Source: an uncultured Chitinophaga sp. (GTDB taxonomy: Bacteria > Bacteroidota > Bacteroidia > Chitinophagales > Chitinophagaceae). From it: DNA of 64,000 nucleotides. Shown in pieces: positions 54,075 to 63,076 of the stretch. Each line of letters begins with the position of its first letter. Position 1 is the stretch's first letter. The notes beneath the pieces are model-generated. The model saw only the letters and a list, made by a program, of their open reading frames with translations, was not told the origin of the DNA and did not search any database. Made by a program: the position numbers and the translations under genes. The DNA lies in the NCBI RefSeq assembly GCF_946479755.1, contig NZ_CAMLHC010000018.1:102789-166788 (forward strand), written 5' to 3'.

Positions 54075-54968
54075 TTAGTAGCGTTTGCCGGGGATATCTG
54101 TGCGGTAGGTTTCCACGCATTTACGGTCCTGCAGGGTAACATACACGGTTTTGCCGTCTTTATCGCCGAAGATAAGGTTGCTGCAGTTTTTTCCTTTGAG
54201 CGGCACTTCGCGGACCAGTTCTCCTTTAGGAGTGAATACAGCGATTATGCCTTTACCCCAGCGGGCGATGTGCAGGTTGCCGGCTTTATCGCATTTCATG
54301 CCGTCGAGACCGAAGTCGGGGAAGGAGGTGAACAGGGTTTTGTTGGACACGTTTCCGTTTTTGTCCACATCATATTTCCACACTTTACGTTGGACACTTT
54401 CGTTGACGTATAATGTTTTTTCATCCGGGCTCAGTTCAATGCCGTTGGTAGTGCCCATGCCGGTTTCGAGCAGTACAGCCTTGCGGTTGGGGTCTATGCG
54501 CCAGATCTGGCCGCCGTTGGTGCCCCAGGCGGGGTCTGAAGCGAAGATCTGATCTTTTTTATTGATGCAGAGGTCATTGGGCTGGTTGAACTGGCCGGAA
54601 TGCACGTATACATTGATTTTACGGGTTTTCATGTCTACCCGCAGTACGTTATGTCCTTTGAAATCGGGGAGAAACATATCTCCTTTGCTGTTGAAGTTGA
54701 CACTATTTCCTACGCTGCTGTCGGGGAGGGTGATGAAGATGTCCCCTGCGCCGGTTTTGGTGTTGATCTTGCCCACGGTACCATCTTTTTGGAAGTTGAC
54801 CACATAGAAATTACCGGCTTTATCGAAATTAGGGCCTTCGATGTTGACGGAGAACATGTTCTCGGCGGTGAGGTCCTGGGCCTGATAGAGCGGGCGTTCT
54901 GTTTGCTGGGCTAACGTGGAAAGGCCATGGCAGGCCATCAGCGCCATCAGATAGAGGTGTCTTTTCAT
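54075..54968 (-). CDS. SMP-30/gluconolactonase-like beta-propeller protein
   Basis: 297 residues, signal peptide ending TLAQQ, then a six-bladed propeller with repeated blade motifs such as GNFYVVNFQKDGTVGKIN, GDMFLPDFKGHNVLRVD, DLCINKKDQIFASDPAW, GTTNGIELSPDEKTLYVNES and DGMKCDKAGNLHIARWG. The last three contain the Asn and Asp typical of the SMP-30 metal site. Predicted to hydrolyse sugar lactones, probably in the periplasm. Convergent with the DUF6067 glycosidase and plausibly part of the same sugar pathway. Confidence 0.85.
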   Translation of the reverse strand: MKRHLYLMALMACHGLSTLAQQTERPLYQAQDLTAENMFSVNIEGPNFDKAGNFYVVNFQKDGTVGKINTKTGAGDIFITLPDSSVGNSVNFNSKGDMFLPDFKGHNVLRVDMKTRKINVYVHSGQFNQPNDLCINKKDQIFASDPAWGTNGGQIWRIDPNRKAVLLETGMGTTNGIELSPDEKTLYVNESVQRKVWKYDVDKNGNVSNKTLFTSFPDFGLDGMKCDKAGNLHIARWGKGIIAVFTPKGELVREVPLKGKNCSNLIFGDKDGKTVYVTLQDRKCVETYRTDIPGKRY

Positions 54969-55085
54969 GAGCTAGAATATTTGAAGGGTTAAGTTACTCA
55001 AGAATTACCGATTTTTTAACGAAGGAGGAAAGGAGGGGGAACGGGGTGTTGCAGGATCGGCCAACGGGACTGTCAACTTATTTCT

Positions 55086-55093
55086 TAATTTTG
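55086..55093 (+). promoter_or_regulatory. Bacteroidota -7 element directly before the nucleoid-associated protein gene
   Basis: TAATTTTG, ending 5 bases before the ATG at 55099; suggests leaderless transcription. Confidence 0.45.
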
Positions 55094-55098
55094 CGCCC

Positions 55099-56151
55099 AT
55101 GATTCATGTTTCGGAGTTCAAAGACCTTGCTCAGCTTACGATTCATAAGGTAGGCAATGCCGCTAATGACGAGCCGCTTCTGTTTTCGAAGGCTCCGTTG
55201 AAGCTGGAAGATGAGACCATTGCCCAGCTGCTGGTCACCTATTTTATACAGCCGTTTGCAAATTCAGCGGAATTTTTCCGCTTTTATCATGAGGCAGATT
55301 TACAATTGAATGAAATATTTCAATATTGTCGACGTATATTTACTGACGAGAATGAATTTCAGGAGCAATCTGTTAATATAGCCAAACATCTATATAAACA
55401 TTCCACCCATCCCAAAGTCAAAGGTGGAGAGCTTTATATAGCATACTTTAGCAAATGTCAGGTGGATGGAGAAGAAGTGGCGGCCATCGGCATTTTTAAA
55501 TCGGAAAACCGGGATACCTATCTGAAAGTGTTTTTGTCTGATGAGAATTATCAGGTGGACTATGAAGATGGCATCAATATTAACAAACTTGACAAAGGTT
55601 GTCTGATCTTCAATACAGAAGAAGAAAACGGCTATAAGGTCAGCATAGTTGACAGCATCAGCAAACAAACAGAAGCAGTTTATTGGAAAGACGCGTTTTT
55701 ACAGGTGCAGCGCCGTGAAGACAGCTACCATCAGACAGAGACTGCGGTGAATATGTGCAAACAGTTTATTCACAACAAGCTGCCAACCGAATATGAAATG
55801 GACCGTGTAGACCAGGTGGATTTGTTAAACAAATCAGCTGCCTACTTTAAAGAAAAAGAACAGTTTCAGCTGGAAGATTTTGCACAGGAAGTATTAGGCC
55901 ATCCGGACGCGATCGCTTCTTTCAAGGAGTTCAGAAATGAGTACCAGCAAACATATCAACAGGAGATCCCTGACGAATTTGACATTTCGGCCCCGGCAGT
56001 AAAAAAACAACAGAAAGTTTTTAAGAGCATACTGAAACTGGACCGCAATTTCCATGTGTATATTCATGGTAACCGCGAGATGATTGAGCGGGGGTATGAT
56101 GAAGCTACCAATCTGAACTACTATAAGTTGATGTTTGAAAGTGAGTCGTAG
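55099..56151 (+). CDS. Nucleoid-associated protein, NdpA/YejK family
   Basis: 350 residues, cytoplasmic and acidic. The N-terminal region (FKDLAQLTIHKVGN), the GGELYIAYFSKCQVDGEEVAAIGIFKSEN block and the C-terminal KLDRNFHVYIHG with RGYDEATNLNYYKL fit the 37-kDa nucleoid-associated protein family. Members bind the nucleoid, and their role is not well defined. Monocistronic: a -7 box directly in front and a terminator behind. Confidence 0.85.
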   Translation: MIHVSEFKDLAQLTIHKVGNAANDEPLLFSKAPLKLEDETIAQLLVTYFIQPFANSAEFFRFYHEADLQLNEIFQYCRRIFTDENEFQEQSVNIAKHLYKHSTHPKVKGGELYIAYFSKCQVDGEEVAAIGIFKSENRDTYLKVFLSDENYQVDYEDGININKLDKGCLIFNTEEENGYKVSIVDSISKQTEAVYWKDAFLQVQRREDSYHQTETAVNMCKQFIHNKLPTEYEMDRVDQVDLLNKSAAYFKEKEQFQLEDFAQEVLGHPDAIASFKEFRNEYQQTYQQEIPDEFDISAPAVKKQQKVFKSILKLDRNFHVYIHGNREMIERGYDEATNLNYYKLMFESES

Positions 56152-56249
56152 GCGCAGTAGGCCACAGGTAGCCGTGTTGTTGAATTGGTGAAAGAGATAA
56201 TCAAAAGTGTTTATTAAGTTTTTCTCATAAGCAAAAACCAATTGTTAAC

Positions 56250-56286
56250 AAAGGCTGCCTCGTCTGGGCGGCCTTTTAGTTTTTTA
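56250..56286 (+). terminator. Intrinsic terminator of the nucleoid-associated protein gene
   Basis: 10-bp stem with one wobble (56250-56259 with 56267-56276), followed by T-rich sequence to about 56286. Confidence 0.75.
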
Positions 56287-56306
56287 TATATCTACTTAAT
56301 TAAGCA

Positions 56307-56336
56307 AAAAAGACAACCAGTTACGGTTGTCTTTTT
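56307..56336 (-). terminator. Intrinsic terminator of ricT
   Basis: Perfect 12-bp stem (56307-56318 with 56325-56336), 6-base loop, with A residues at 56306-56311 that read as a T-run on the minus strand. Just past the ricT stop. Confidence 0.85.
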
Positions 56337-56339
56337 CTT

Positions 56340-57821
56340 TTATCCTTTGTTGTTATTATCAGGCTTGGGTCTGGGTTTGTGCCTTGGGGGGCGGCGGTCC
56401 TGTTTGGGTTGTCCGCCTTGTCCCTGCTGGGCTCCCTGATTCTGAGGCTTTGGTCCCTGTTCCTGCCGTGGTTGTTGTTCACGGCCCTGTTTGGGTTGTC
56501 CGCCTTGCTGGCCTTGTCCCTGACGTTGCTGATTGCCTCCTCCGCCGCGTCCTTCCGGTTTGTTTTTACGGTCAGGGTGGTGGCGTTCGTGACGCTCATG
56601 GCGCTGCTGGGCAGATTTTTGTTCCTGTTTCGGCTCGTTTTTAGGATGACCGCCCTGCTTTTGCTGCTGATCGGTAGCTTTCTGCTGTTTCTGACGGTCT
56701 TTATCCTTTTGTTTGCGCTTCTGTACTGTTTTTTCCAGTGATTTAAGGCTGATCTGGCCTACCACGTCCGCGAAGCCGAGGTCGGCTTCTTTCGGTTTGG
56801 CAGTCACCACTTCTACCGCTTTCAGTTCCTCAGGTTTAACGCCCTGACGGTTGAGCTGACGGATTTCCTTTACCCTGGTAATGGTCAGCGGATACTGTTT
56901 GTTACTGCCTTCGTAGGAGTACCACATGAGGCTTTTGAAGATATCCCTTTTCTGCAGATTGGCGACACCGGAGGAGGTTTCGATGGTGTCTGCGTCTTCA
57001 GGGAATTCTTTCAATGCGTCGAGGTAGGTGTCCAGCTCGTAGTTGAGGCAGCATTTCAGGCGGCCGCACTGACCGGACAGTTTCGCCTGGTTGATGGACA
57101 GGTTCTGATACCTGGCGGCAGTGGTGTTGACGCTTTTAAAGTCAGACAGCCACGTAGAACAGCAGAGTTCGCGGCCGCAACTACCGATACCGCCTACTTT
57201 TCCGGCTTCCTGGCGGGCGCCTATCTGGCGCATTTCCACCTTGGCGCGGAATTCAGAGGCATATACCTTGATCAGTTCACGGAAATCCACACGATCGTCT
57301 GCGGTGTAGAAGAAGGTGGCTTTTCGGCCATCGGCCTGTATTTCCACTTCTGCCAGTTTCATTTCGAGGCCCAGGTTGCGGGCGATGGCCCTGGATTTTA
57401 TCAGGGCGTCTTTTTCGCGGGCCTTGTTATCGGCCATCCTTTGCAGGTCGTCGTTGCTCGAACGACGTAATACTTTTTTGATCTCGGGGGTGTCTTCTGC
57501 GCGCCTTTTCTTCATTTGAAGCTTTACCAGTTCGCCGGTGAGGCTCACTGTGCCAACATCAAAGCCGCTAACGCCTTCCACGGTCACCATCTCACCTTTA
57601 TCCAGGTGTTGTTTGGTGACATTGCGGAAGAAGTCCTTACGGCTGCCGTTGTTGAAACTTACTTCTATAATATCGAATGGTGCTAAGCTATCGCCAAGCG
57701 GAATATTGGACAGCCAGTCAAATACATTCAGTCGGTTACAACCTCCCGTACTGCATCCTCCATTACTCTTGCATCCTGACGGCTTTCCCTCCACACCCGT
57801 ACCACATCCGGCACAAGCCAT
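56340..57821 (-). CDS. ricT: PSP1-domain regulatory iron-sulfur protein, RicT/YaaT family
   Basis: 493 residues. An N-terminal Cys-rich stretch (CAGCGTG, CKSNGGCSTGGC) precedes the PSP1 domain (about 45-300), with the conserved cysteine motifs CGRELCCSTW and SGQCGRLKCCLNYE. The last ~120 residues are a disordered Gln/Gly/Pro/Lys/Arg-rich tail with GGGG and QGQGQQGG runs. RicT-type proteins act with RicA/RicF in Bacillus on RNase Y and cell differentiation; the role in Bacteroidota is unknown. It follows holB on the same strand, an order also found in Firmicutes. Confidence 0.88.
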   Translation of the reverse strand: MACAGCGTGVEGKPSGCKSNGGCSTGGCNRLNVFDWLSNIPLGDSLAPFDIIEVSFNNGSRKDFFRNVTKQHLDKGEMVTVEGVSGFDVGTVSLTGELVKLQMKKRRAEDTPEIKKVLRRSSNDDLQRMADNKAREKDALIKSRAIARNLGLEMKLAEVEIQADGRKATFFYTADDRVDFRELIKVYASEFRAKVEMRQIGARQEAGKVGGIGSCGRELCCSTWLSDFKSVNTTAARYQNLSINQAKLSGQCGRLKCCLNYELDTYLDALKEFPEDADTIETSSGVANLQKRDIFKSLMWYSYEGSNKQYPLTITRVKEIRQLNRQGVKPEELKAVEVVTAKPKEADLGFADVVGQISLKSLEKTVQKRKQKDKDRQKQQKATDQQQKQGGHPKNEPKQEQKSAQQRHERHERHHPDRKNKPEGRGGGGNQQRQGQGQQGGQPKQGREQQPRQEQGPKPQNQGAQQGQGGQPKQDRRPPRHKPRPKPDNNNKG

Positions 57822-57968
57822 ATTAGTAATTAGTTTAAATTTTATAAATAAGCATTTCAGGTTACTCCAATCCTTTAAAATACGTTTTTCCCTTCAGAAA
57901 AACAAAAAGGACGGGAGATGACAAAGGTAAGGAAATGCCATGACAAGAGGAGAGCGGCTTTCCGGTTA

Positions 57969-59108
57969 TTACAGAACGGGTAAAGGTTTCTTTTTGAATA
58001 TATATTGTAGCTTGATAGACAATGCATGAAATAACATTTTCGCATTGGCGTTTCGCTCGATATGATAATACGCGTTGTCCAGCTCATCGGCAATCAGCCG
58101 GGTTTGTTCCAGGTTGGCCAGTTTCGCCAGCTTGCCGGCGAAATCCACTTCTTCGTCTGAAAAAGCAAGCTGGGCCTTGTCGATATATTGCAGGCGGATG
58201 GTATGTTCCAGCAGGTTGATGAAATACCGCAGGAATTGTTTTTGATTTTCGCGGCCTGTTTTGGCGCTGGAGATCGCTTCAATCCATTCCTGGAGAGCTA
58301 CCCGGTTGCCGGTAAACAGGTAGTTGAGCCAGTTACGCAGCAGTTCGTGGTAGTCGTCATCGGAATGCTGCAGCAAAAAGATAGCCTCCCGGTAGTTGCC
58401 TGCCGTGATGGTAGCAACCTGCCGGGCTTTGGCAGCCGGAACTTTTGCCCTTTCAGTCAGGGCTTTTTCCATATCCTCCCGGGTCAGCGGGTTTATTTTC
58501 ACCAGGTGCGTACGGGAAAGGATGGTAGCCAGGATCTGCTCCTGGTTTTCCGCAATCAGGATAAACAGTGTATTGGCCGGTGGTTCCTCTATCAGCTTGA
58601 GCAGCCTGTTGCCCTCGTTGCCGAGGTATTCCGGCATCCACATCAGCAGGATTTTATAACCGCTTTCAAAACTCTTCAGGTTCAGCTTACGGATAATATC
58701 CTGGCACTCATTGGCCGTAATATTCCCCTGTTTGTTTTCCGCCCCGATAAACTGTAGCCAGTCATAGGCATTGCCATACGGATTGGTCGTTACAAACTCC
58801 CGCCATTCGGAAATATAATCCGTGCTGACAGGTTTGTCACCTGGTTTTCGGGGTATCACCGGATAGGAGTAGTGAATATCGGGGTGTATATGCTGCGCCG
58901 CTTTCAGACAGGAGGAACACTGGCCGCAGGCGTCGTGGGCCTGCTTGTTTTCACATACCAGGTACTGGGTGAAGGCCAGGCCCAGCGGTAATCCGCCGGC
59001 TCCTTCGGGGGCCAGTAATATCATCGCATGACTGAGGCGGTTCTGTTGTATGGATTGTATCAGCTGCTGTTGCGCCGCTGCCTGTCCTATGATCTCCGAA
59101 AAAAGCAT
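57969..59108 (-). CDS. holB: DNA polymerase III delta' subunit
   Basis: 379 residues of the clamp-loader AAA+ family. The start (FSEIIGQAAAQQQLIQSIQQNRLSHAMI) and the zinc-binding CGQCSSCLKAAQHIHPD are characteristic. The Walker A position reads APEGAGGLPLGLAF without GKT, as expected for non-ATPase delta' subunits. The sensor/arginine-finger region IEEPPANTLFILIAE and SRTHLVKINPL is present. It loads the sliding clamp with delta and tau. Next gene on the strand is ricT (147-base gap). Confidence 0.93.
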   Translation of the reverse strand: MLFSEIIGQAAAQQQLIQSIQQNRLSHAMILLAPEGAGGLPLGLAFTQYLVCENKQAHDACGQCSSCLKAAQHIHPDIHYSYPVIPRKPGDKPVSTDYISEWREFVTTNPYGNAYDWLQFIGAENKQGNITANECQDIIRKLNLKSFESGYKILLMWMPEYLGNEGNRLLKLIEEPPANTLFILIAENQEQILATILSRTHLVKINPLTREDMEKALTERAKVPAAKARQVATITAGNYREAIFLLQHSDDDYHELLRNWLNYLFTGNRVALQEWIEAISSAKTGRENQKQFLRYFINLLEHTIRLQYIDKAQLAFSDEEVDFAGKLAKLANLEQTRLIADELDNAYYHIERNANAKMLFHALSIKLQYIFKKKPLPVL

Positions 59109-59142
59109 GGACGCAAGATACTGAAAAGGGGCTAATCACCGG

Positions 59143-59691
59143 TTAGGGTAATGTCACATAACAAGCATTCTGGAACGTGCCGGAGCCGGTAACCTTACGG
59201 TCTTCCGCCTCAAAATAAAAAGTGCCGCTTACTTTTTTCAGTTTGGTATTGATAAAAGTAATGGTGATGCTGGAGGTGTCGGTACGCAGGTAATTAAAGT
59301 CTGCGGAGTTGTTGATGGCCGCTACCACCAGGCCTCCCTGCAGCCGGCGGGCTTTGGAATACACGTATGTTTTCAGCTTCAGGCTGTCGTTGCCGATGGC
59401 ATGATCGCCGTAAGGGCCGTCCATCAGGTTCAGCACGAGTTTAAAGCTGTCGCTTACCGCCTCGATGCTCAGGAACTTAACGCCGCCGCTGTCCAGCTGT
59501 TGCCGGAACAAGGTGCTGGTGGAAAGGTTCATGGAACGGGAGGTGTTCTGAACGGTGCCTGTCATCGTCATTTCGGGGCATGAAAGAATGGGCGTGTCAA
59601 TGTTGCGCTGGCAGGCGACCATGCACAACATCACCACCATAGAAACCAGGACTATGGTTTTTTTGCGGTGTACGGAATGTTGGTTTTTCAT
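59143..59691 (-). CDS. Small lipoprotein, DUF6252-like
   Basis: I use the ATG at 59691 (182 residues), which opens the lipoprotein signal ending MLCMVAC. The mature part is a beta-sandwich-like domain with SFKLVLNLMDGPYGDH and the tell-tale closing pattern KKVSGTFYFEAEDRKVTGSGTFQNACYVTL, as in DUF6252 lipoproteins of Bacteroidota. Function unknown. Located 34 bases upstream of holB on the same strand; whether it is co-transcribed is unclear. Confidence 0.7.
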   Translation of the reverse strand: MKNQHSVHRKKTIVLVSMVVMLCMVACQRNIDTPILSCPEMTMTGTVQNTSRSMNLSTSTLFRQQLDSGGVKFLSIEAVSDSFKLVLNLMDGPYGDHAIGNDSLKLKTYVYSKARRLQGGLVVAAINNSADFNYLRTDTSSITITFINTKLKKVSGTFYFEAEDRKVTGSGTFQNACYVTLP

Positions 59692-59803
59692 CTGTATTAT
59701 GTATCCACTTGTTGTAATGTTCTCAGGCACGCTAACGTATAGGTATATACGCAGGCGTGCGGCATTTTATTACACTAAGTTGGCAAAAGGCGGGGAGGTA
59801 ATG

Positions 59804-60325
59804 CTACTTTTCAATAGCAGCAATTACTTCCGGTGCATCCGGTTGTGTTTTGGGTGAAAACACAGCAATGAGATTCCCTTTTTCATCCAGTAAATATTTC
59901 TGGAAATTCCACTTAACGTCTGCCGGTTCCAGGTGTTTGGCCTTGCTTTCTTCCAGCAGCCATTTATACAGCGGGTGGATGTCGTCCCCCTTTACTGATA
60001 TTTTGGCGGCCATGGGAAAGGTGACAGCATATTCTTTGGTGCAGAAGGACTTGATTTCTGCATTAGTGCCAGGCTCCTGTGAGCCGAAATTATTCGCCGG
60101 GAAACCTACGATCACGAGTTTATCCTGGTATTTCTGATATATTTTCTCCAAACCTGCATATTGCGGGGTGTTGCCACAAAGGGAGGCAGTGTTGACAATC
60201 ATTATTTTTTTACCCTTAAAACGGGAGAAATCAATTTTGCCCCCGTCAACTGCATCTACTTTAAACTCGTAGATACGCGGACCTACAAATAACAGAAGGA
60301 CCCAAAGTATGGCCAGTCTCAACAT
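59804..60325 (-). CDS. Glutathione peroxidase family protein (thioredoxin-dependent type), exported
   Basis: 173 residues, with an N-terminal hydrophobic segment (1-15) suggesting export. The peroxidatic Cys50 in ASLCGNT, Gln83 in FGSQEPG and Trp139/Asn140 in VKWNFQKYL form the catalytic tetrad. Cys95 in SFCTKEYAVTFP matches the resolving Cys of the two-Cys, thioredoxin-dependent members. The usual FPCNQFG reads FPANNFG here. It reduces peroxides, probably in the periplasm or at the membrane. Confidence 0.9.
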   Translation of the reverse strand: MLRLAILWVLLLFVGPRIYEFKVDAVDGGKIDFSRFKGKKIMIVNTASLCGNTPQYAGLEKIYQKYQDKLVIVGFPANNFGSQEPGTNAEIKSFCTKEYAVTFPMAAKISVKGDDIHPLYKWLLEESKAKHLEPADVKWNFQKYLLDEKGNLIAVFSPKTQPDAPEVIAAIEK

Positions 60326-60430
60326 AAATAATATTTTTAGAGGGAATGATCGGTGGTAGTAAGTCAGCGCGTAGCGGACTTTACAGTGTAAAGATACGCA
60401 TCCGCAGGAACAAAAAGAATTAACTTTTTG

Positions 60431-61120
60431 TTAGCCCGAGGTCCAGGCCAGGCAACAGATACTAACGGTTGCGCCGGCCTCCAGCAAAGCCTGCCCGGCG
60501 GCTTCTGTGGTAGCGCCGGTAGTAATCACGTCATCTACCAGCAGTACATGCCTGCCCGTTAGTAGCGCGGGATTTGCCTTAAAAACCGTTTTCACGTTTT
60601 CCCAGCGGCTGGTCCTGCTTTTCCTGGTTTGCGTGCCGGTGTACTGGACGCGTTGCAGTGCCTGCGGAACCACCGGCTTGTCAATAACAGCGCCAATCCC
60701 TTCGGCCAGCAACGCCGCCTGGTTGTAACCCCGTTCTTTTTCTTTCCGGGAAAAGAGCGGCACCGGCACCAGGCAGTCGGCTGCCATGGCCAGGGGGCCG
60801 GACCGTAACAGATAGCCGGCCTGTTTTCCCAGCCAGCCGGCAATGTCTTTTCGCTGATGATATTTGAACTGGTGAACCAGCTGCTGCAGCCCTGATTGCT
60901 GACTGTAATAATAAATGGCCACGGCATGCGCCACCGGAAGACGCCCGCGGAAGATATCCGCCACCGGGTTGGCTGGGTGATGCTGAAAGCCTGTCAGTGG
61001 CAGGCTATCGTGGCAATGCAGGCACAACAGGTTGCGGGCGGCGGTCAGTTCCGCGCCGCAGATTTCGCAGCAGTGCGGATAAAACAGCTGTACCAGCGGG
61101 GATAACAAACGGGTAAACAT
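60431..61120 (-). CDS. comF: ComF-family phosphoribosyltransferase-like protein
   Basis: 229 residues. An N-terminal zinc finger (CCEICGAELTAARNLLCLHC) is followed by a phosphoribosyltransferase fold with the PRPP-binding motif VLLVDDVITTGAT near residue 190. ComF homologues support DNA uptake in transformable species (linked to ComFA helicase); in other bacteria the role is unclear. Located 27 bases downstream of radA, so possibly co-transcribed. Confidence 0.92.
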   Translation of the reverse strand: MFTRLLSPLVQLFYPHCCEICGAELTAARNLLCLHCHDSLPLTGFQHHPANPVADIFRGRLPVAHAVAIYYYSQQSGLQQLVHQFKYHQRKDIAGWLGKQAGYLLRSGPLAMAADCLVPVPLFSRKEKERGYNQAALLAEGIGAVIDKPVVPQALQRVQYTGTQTRKSRTSRWENVKTVFKANPALLTGRHVLLVDDVITTGATTEAAGQALLEAGATVSICCLAWTSG

Positions 61121-61147
61121 CGGGTTAATATGTTAATATGAGGTGTG

Positions 61148-62524
61148 TCAGAATAGCTGTTGATATACTTCTTCCACTCTTCCTACCGGCACCACTTCTA
61201 TATTGAATTTACTGAGATCGATTCCTTTCTTATTATAACGGGAGATGAATATTTTATGAAAGCCGAGTTTTTCCGCTTCTGCAATCCGTTGCTCTATACG
61301 GTTAACAGCCCTGATTTCTCCGCTCAGGCCTACTTCTCCTGCGAAGCATATTTTATTGGCGATGGCGTTGTCTTCATAAGAGGAGAGCAGTGCGCAGAGT
61401 ACGGCGAGGTCGATGGCCGGGTCTTCCACGCGGATACCGCCGGCGATGTTAAGGAAAACGTCTTTCACACCAAAGTGGAAGCCGCCGCGTTTTTCCAGTA
61501 CGGCCAGCAACAACTGTAACCGGCGCAGATCGAAGCCGGTAGCGGTACGTTGCGGCGTGCCGTAAACAGACTGGGTCACGAGCGCCTGCACTTCCACCAG
61601 CAGGGGGCGAAGGCCTTCCATGGTGGCGGCGATGGCGACGCCGCTCAGCAGGTCGTCCCGTTGGGAGATCAGTATTTCAGAGGGGTTGGTCACCTGGCGC
61701 AGACCGGTACCGGTCATCTCATAGATGCCCAATTCAGCAGTCGAGCCGAACCTGTTTTTAATAGTGCGCAGTATGCGGTAGGCATAGTGCTGGTCGCCTT
61801 CAAATTGCAGTACGGTGTCCACCATATGTTCCAGTACTTTAGGACCTGCGATGGAGCCGTCTTTGGTGATATGGCCGATGAGGAAAACGGGGGTGTTGCT
61901 TTCTTTGGCGAAGCGTTGTAATTCAGCAGTCGTTTCCCTGATTTGCGATACGCTGCCCGGCGCTGATTCTATCAGTGGTGTATGCAGTGTCTGGATGGAG
62001 TCTACGATCACCAGCTGCGGCTGTAATTTTTTTATTTCAGCGAAGATGGTTTGCGTAGATGTTTCCGTGAGCAGGTAAAACTGATCGTTGGTATTTTTGA
62101 TGCGGTCGGCCCGCATTTTTATTTGTTGTTCGCTTTCTTCGCCGCTGATATAAAGTGTTTTTATTTGTTTCAGCTGCAGCGCGTTTTGCAGGAACAGCGT
62201 GGATTTGCCGATGCCGGGTTCTCCGCCTACAAGTACCAGTGAGCCGGCCACGATACCGCCGCCGAGCACACGATTCAGTTCATTGTCGGGTGTCAGCAGG
62301 CGTTTCTCATCGTTGGTCACTACTTCAGAGAGATTGACTATTTTCTGGGTGCGGCTGTTGCCGCCATCATTGTTTTTCCAGTCGTGCTGTTTGCCGGGAA
62401 CATCTTTCTGCACTCTCTCTTCAACGAAGGTGTTCCATTGTCCGCAACTCGGACATTTACCATTCCATTTTGCAGATTCGTATCCGCATTGCTGGCAAAA
62501 AAAAGCGGTTCTTATTTTACTCAT
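61148..62524 (-). CDS. radA: DNA repair protein RadA
   Basis: 458 residues, with the N-terminal C4 zinc finger CQQCGYESAKWNGKCPSC. The RecA-like ATPase has Walker A GGEPGIGKST, the RadA-specific KNRFGS motif and a C-terminal Lon-like domain (LDLAVLCALLSS, FAGEVGLSGEIR). It is a branch-migration helicase acting with RecA in recombination and in natural transformation. A terminator-like hairpin about 108 bases upstream may attenuate its transcript. Confidence 0.97.
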   Translation of the reverse strand: MSKIRTAFFCQQCGYESAKWNGKCPSCGQWNTFVEERVQKDVPGKQHDWKNNDGGNSRTQKIVNLSEVVTNDEKRLLTPDNELNRVLGGGIVAGSLVLVGGEPGIGKSTLFLQNALQLKQIKTLYISGEESEQQIKMRADRIKNTNDQFYLLTETSTQTIFAEIKKLQPQLVIVDSIQTLHTPLIESAPGSVSQIRETTAELQRFAKESNTPVFLIGHITKDGSIAGPKVLEHMVDTVLQFEGDQHYAYRILRTIKNRFGSTAELGIYEMTGTGLRQVTNPSEILISQRDDLLSGVAIAATMEGLRPLLVEVQALVTQSVYGTPQRTATGFDLRRLQLLLAVLEKRGGFHFGVKDVFLNIAGGIRVEDPAIDLAVLCALLSSYEDNAIANKICFAGEVGLSGEIRAVNRIEQRIAEAEKLGFHKIFISRYNKKGIDLSKFNIEVVPVGRVEEVYQQLF

Positions 62525-63076
62525 AATTTTTTGAAACAGGATGTTACAAAGTAAGTGGTTTTGAAAAAAAACAGGGGTGAAATGTTAAAGTGAAGCGTTA
62601 AAAAAGGGGGTTACCGGGTCCTTAAAAGAGAAAAGAGCCAAACGGAAGATTCCGTTGACTCTTTCTACTTACTAACCCATTAAATTCAGGTCTAAATTAC
62701 AAAATGGCTTCAGAATAAAAAAGTTTATTTGATTGATGTGAATAACTTTTGATTGATTTTCGTAATGTAAGAAAGTGGCTGCCAACGCCTGTTTCAGGCC
62801 ATAAATTGTCCAATATTACTTTCATTGGCAACTCGTAAAATGTTGATAAATAGGATTGATGTTGAGGATTTTTGCATATGAAAAAATTAACATAAGTTGG
62901 ACGCAGACTTCTGCCAAACCGGCCGTTTTTTCAGGTAAATTTCTTCAAAAAAGACAAAATGACAGTGTTAAATTTCTGTATGAAAGGTAAGCAGCGAGGT
63001 TGGCAGGAAAACTCTTAAATAAAACTTAAAACGATGTATCTGGACAGAAATTTGTGCGTGCAGAAGCATCAAATGT
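62525..63076. other. Divergent intergenic region between radA and the YugP-type gene
   Basis: 552 bases, A+T-rich, without a supportable gene. It contains the hairpin at 62632-62664 and some short A/T runs. A 5-codon frame at 62878-62895 is too small to call. No consensus -7 box was found on either strand. Confidence 0.6.
62632..62664 (-). terminator. Terminator-like hairpin upstream of radA
   Basis: About 15 pairs with one bulge and one mismatch, minimal loop, and T-rich sequence (TTTTCTCTTTT) following on the minus strand. Located 108 bases upstream of the radA start and on its coding strand, so it may be an attenuator or the end of an unseen short transcript. Confidence 0.5.

Noticed and set aside
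57969..59108. Loss of Walker A motif in HolB as an anomaly
   Set aside because: Delta' subunits of the clamp loader commonly lack a functional Walker A; this is normal.
62668..62682. 15-mer CTTACTAACCCATTA, with a one-mismatch inverted copy at 24485-24499 and a weaker copy near 8031, all next to terminators
   Set aside because: A near-match of this length is expected by chance many times in 64 kb, and the orientation relative to the terminators is inconsistent.
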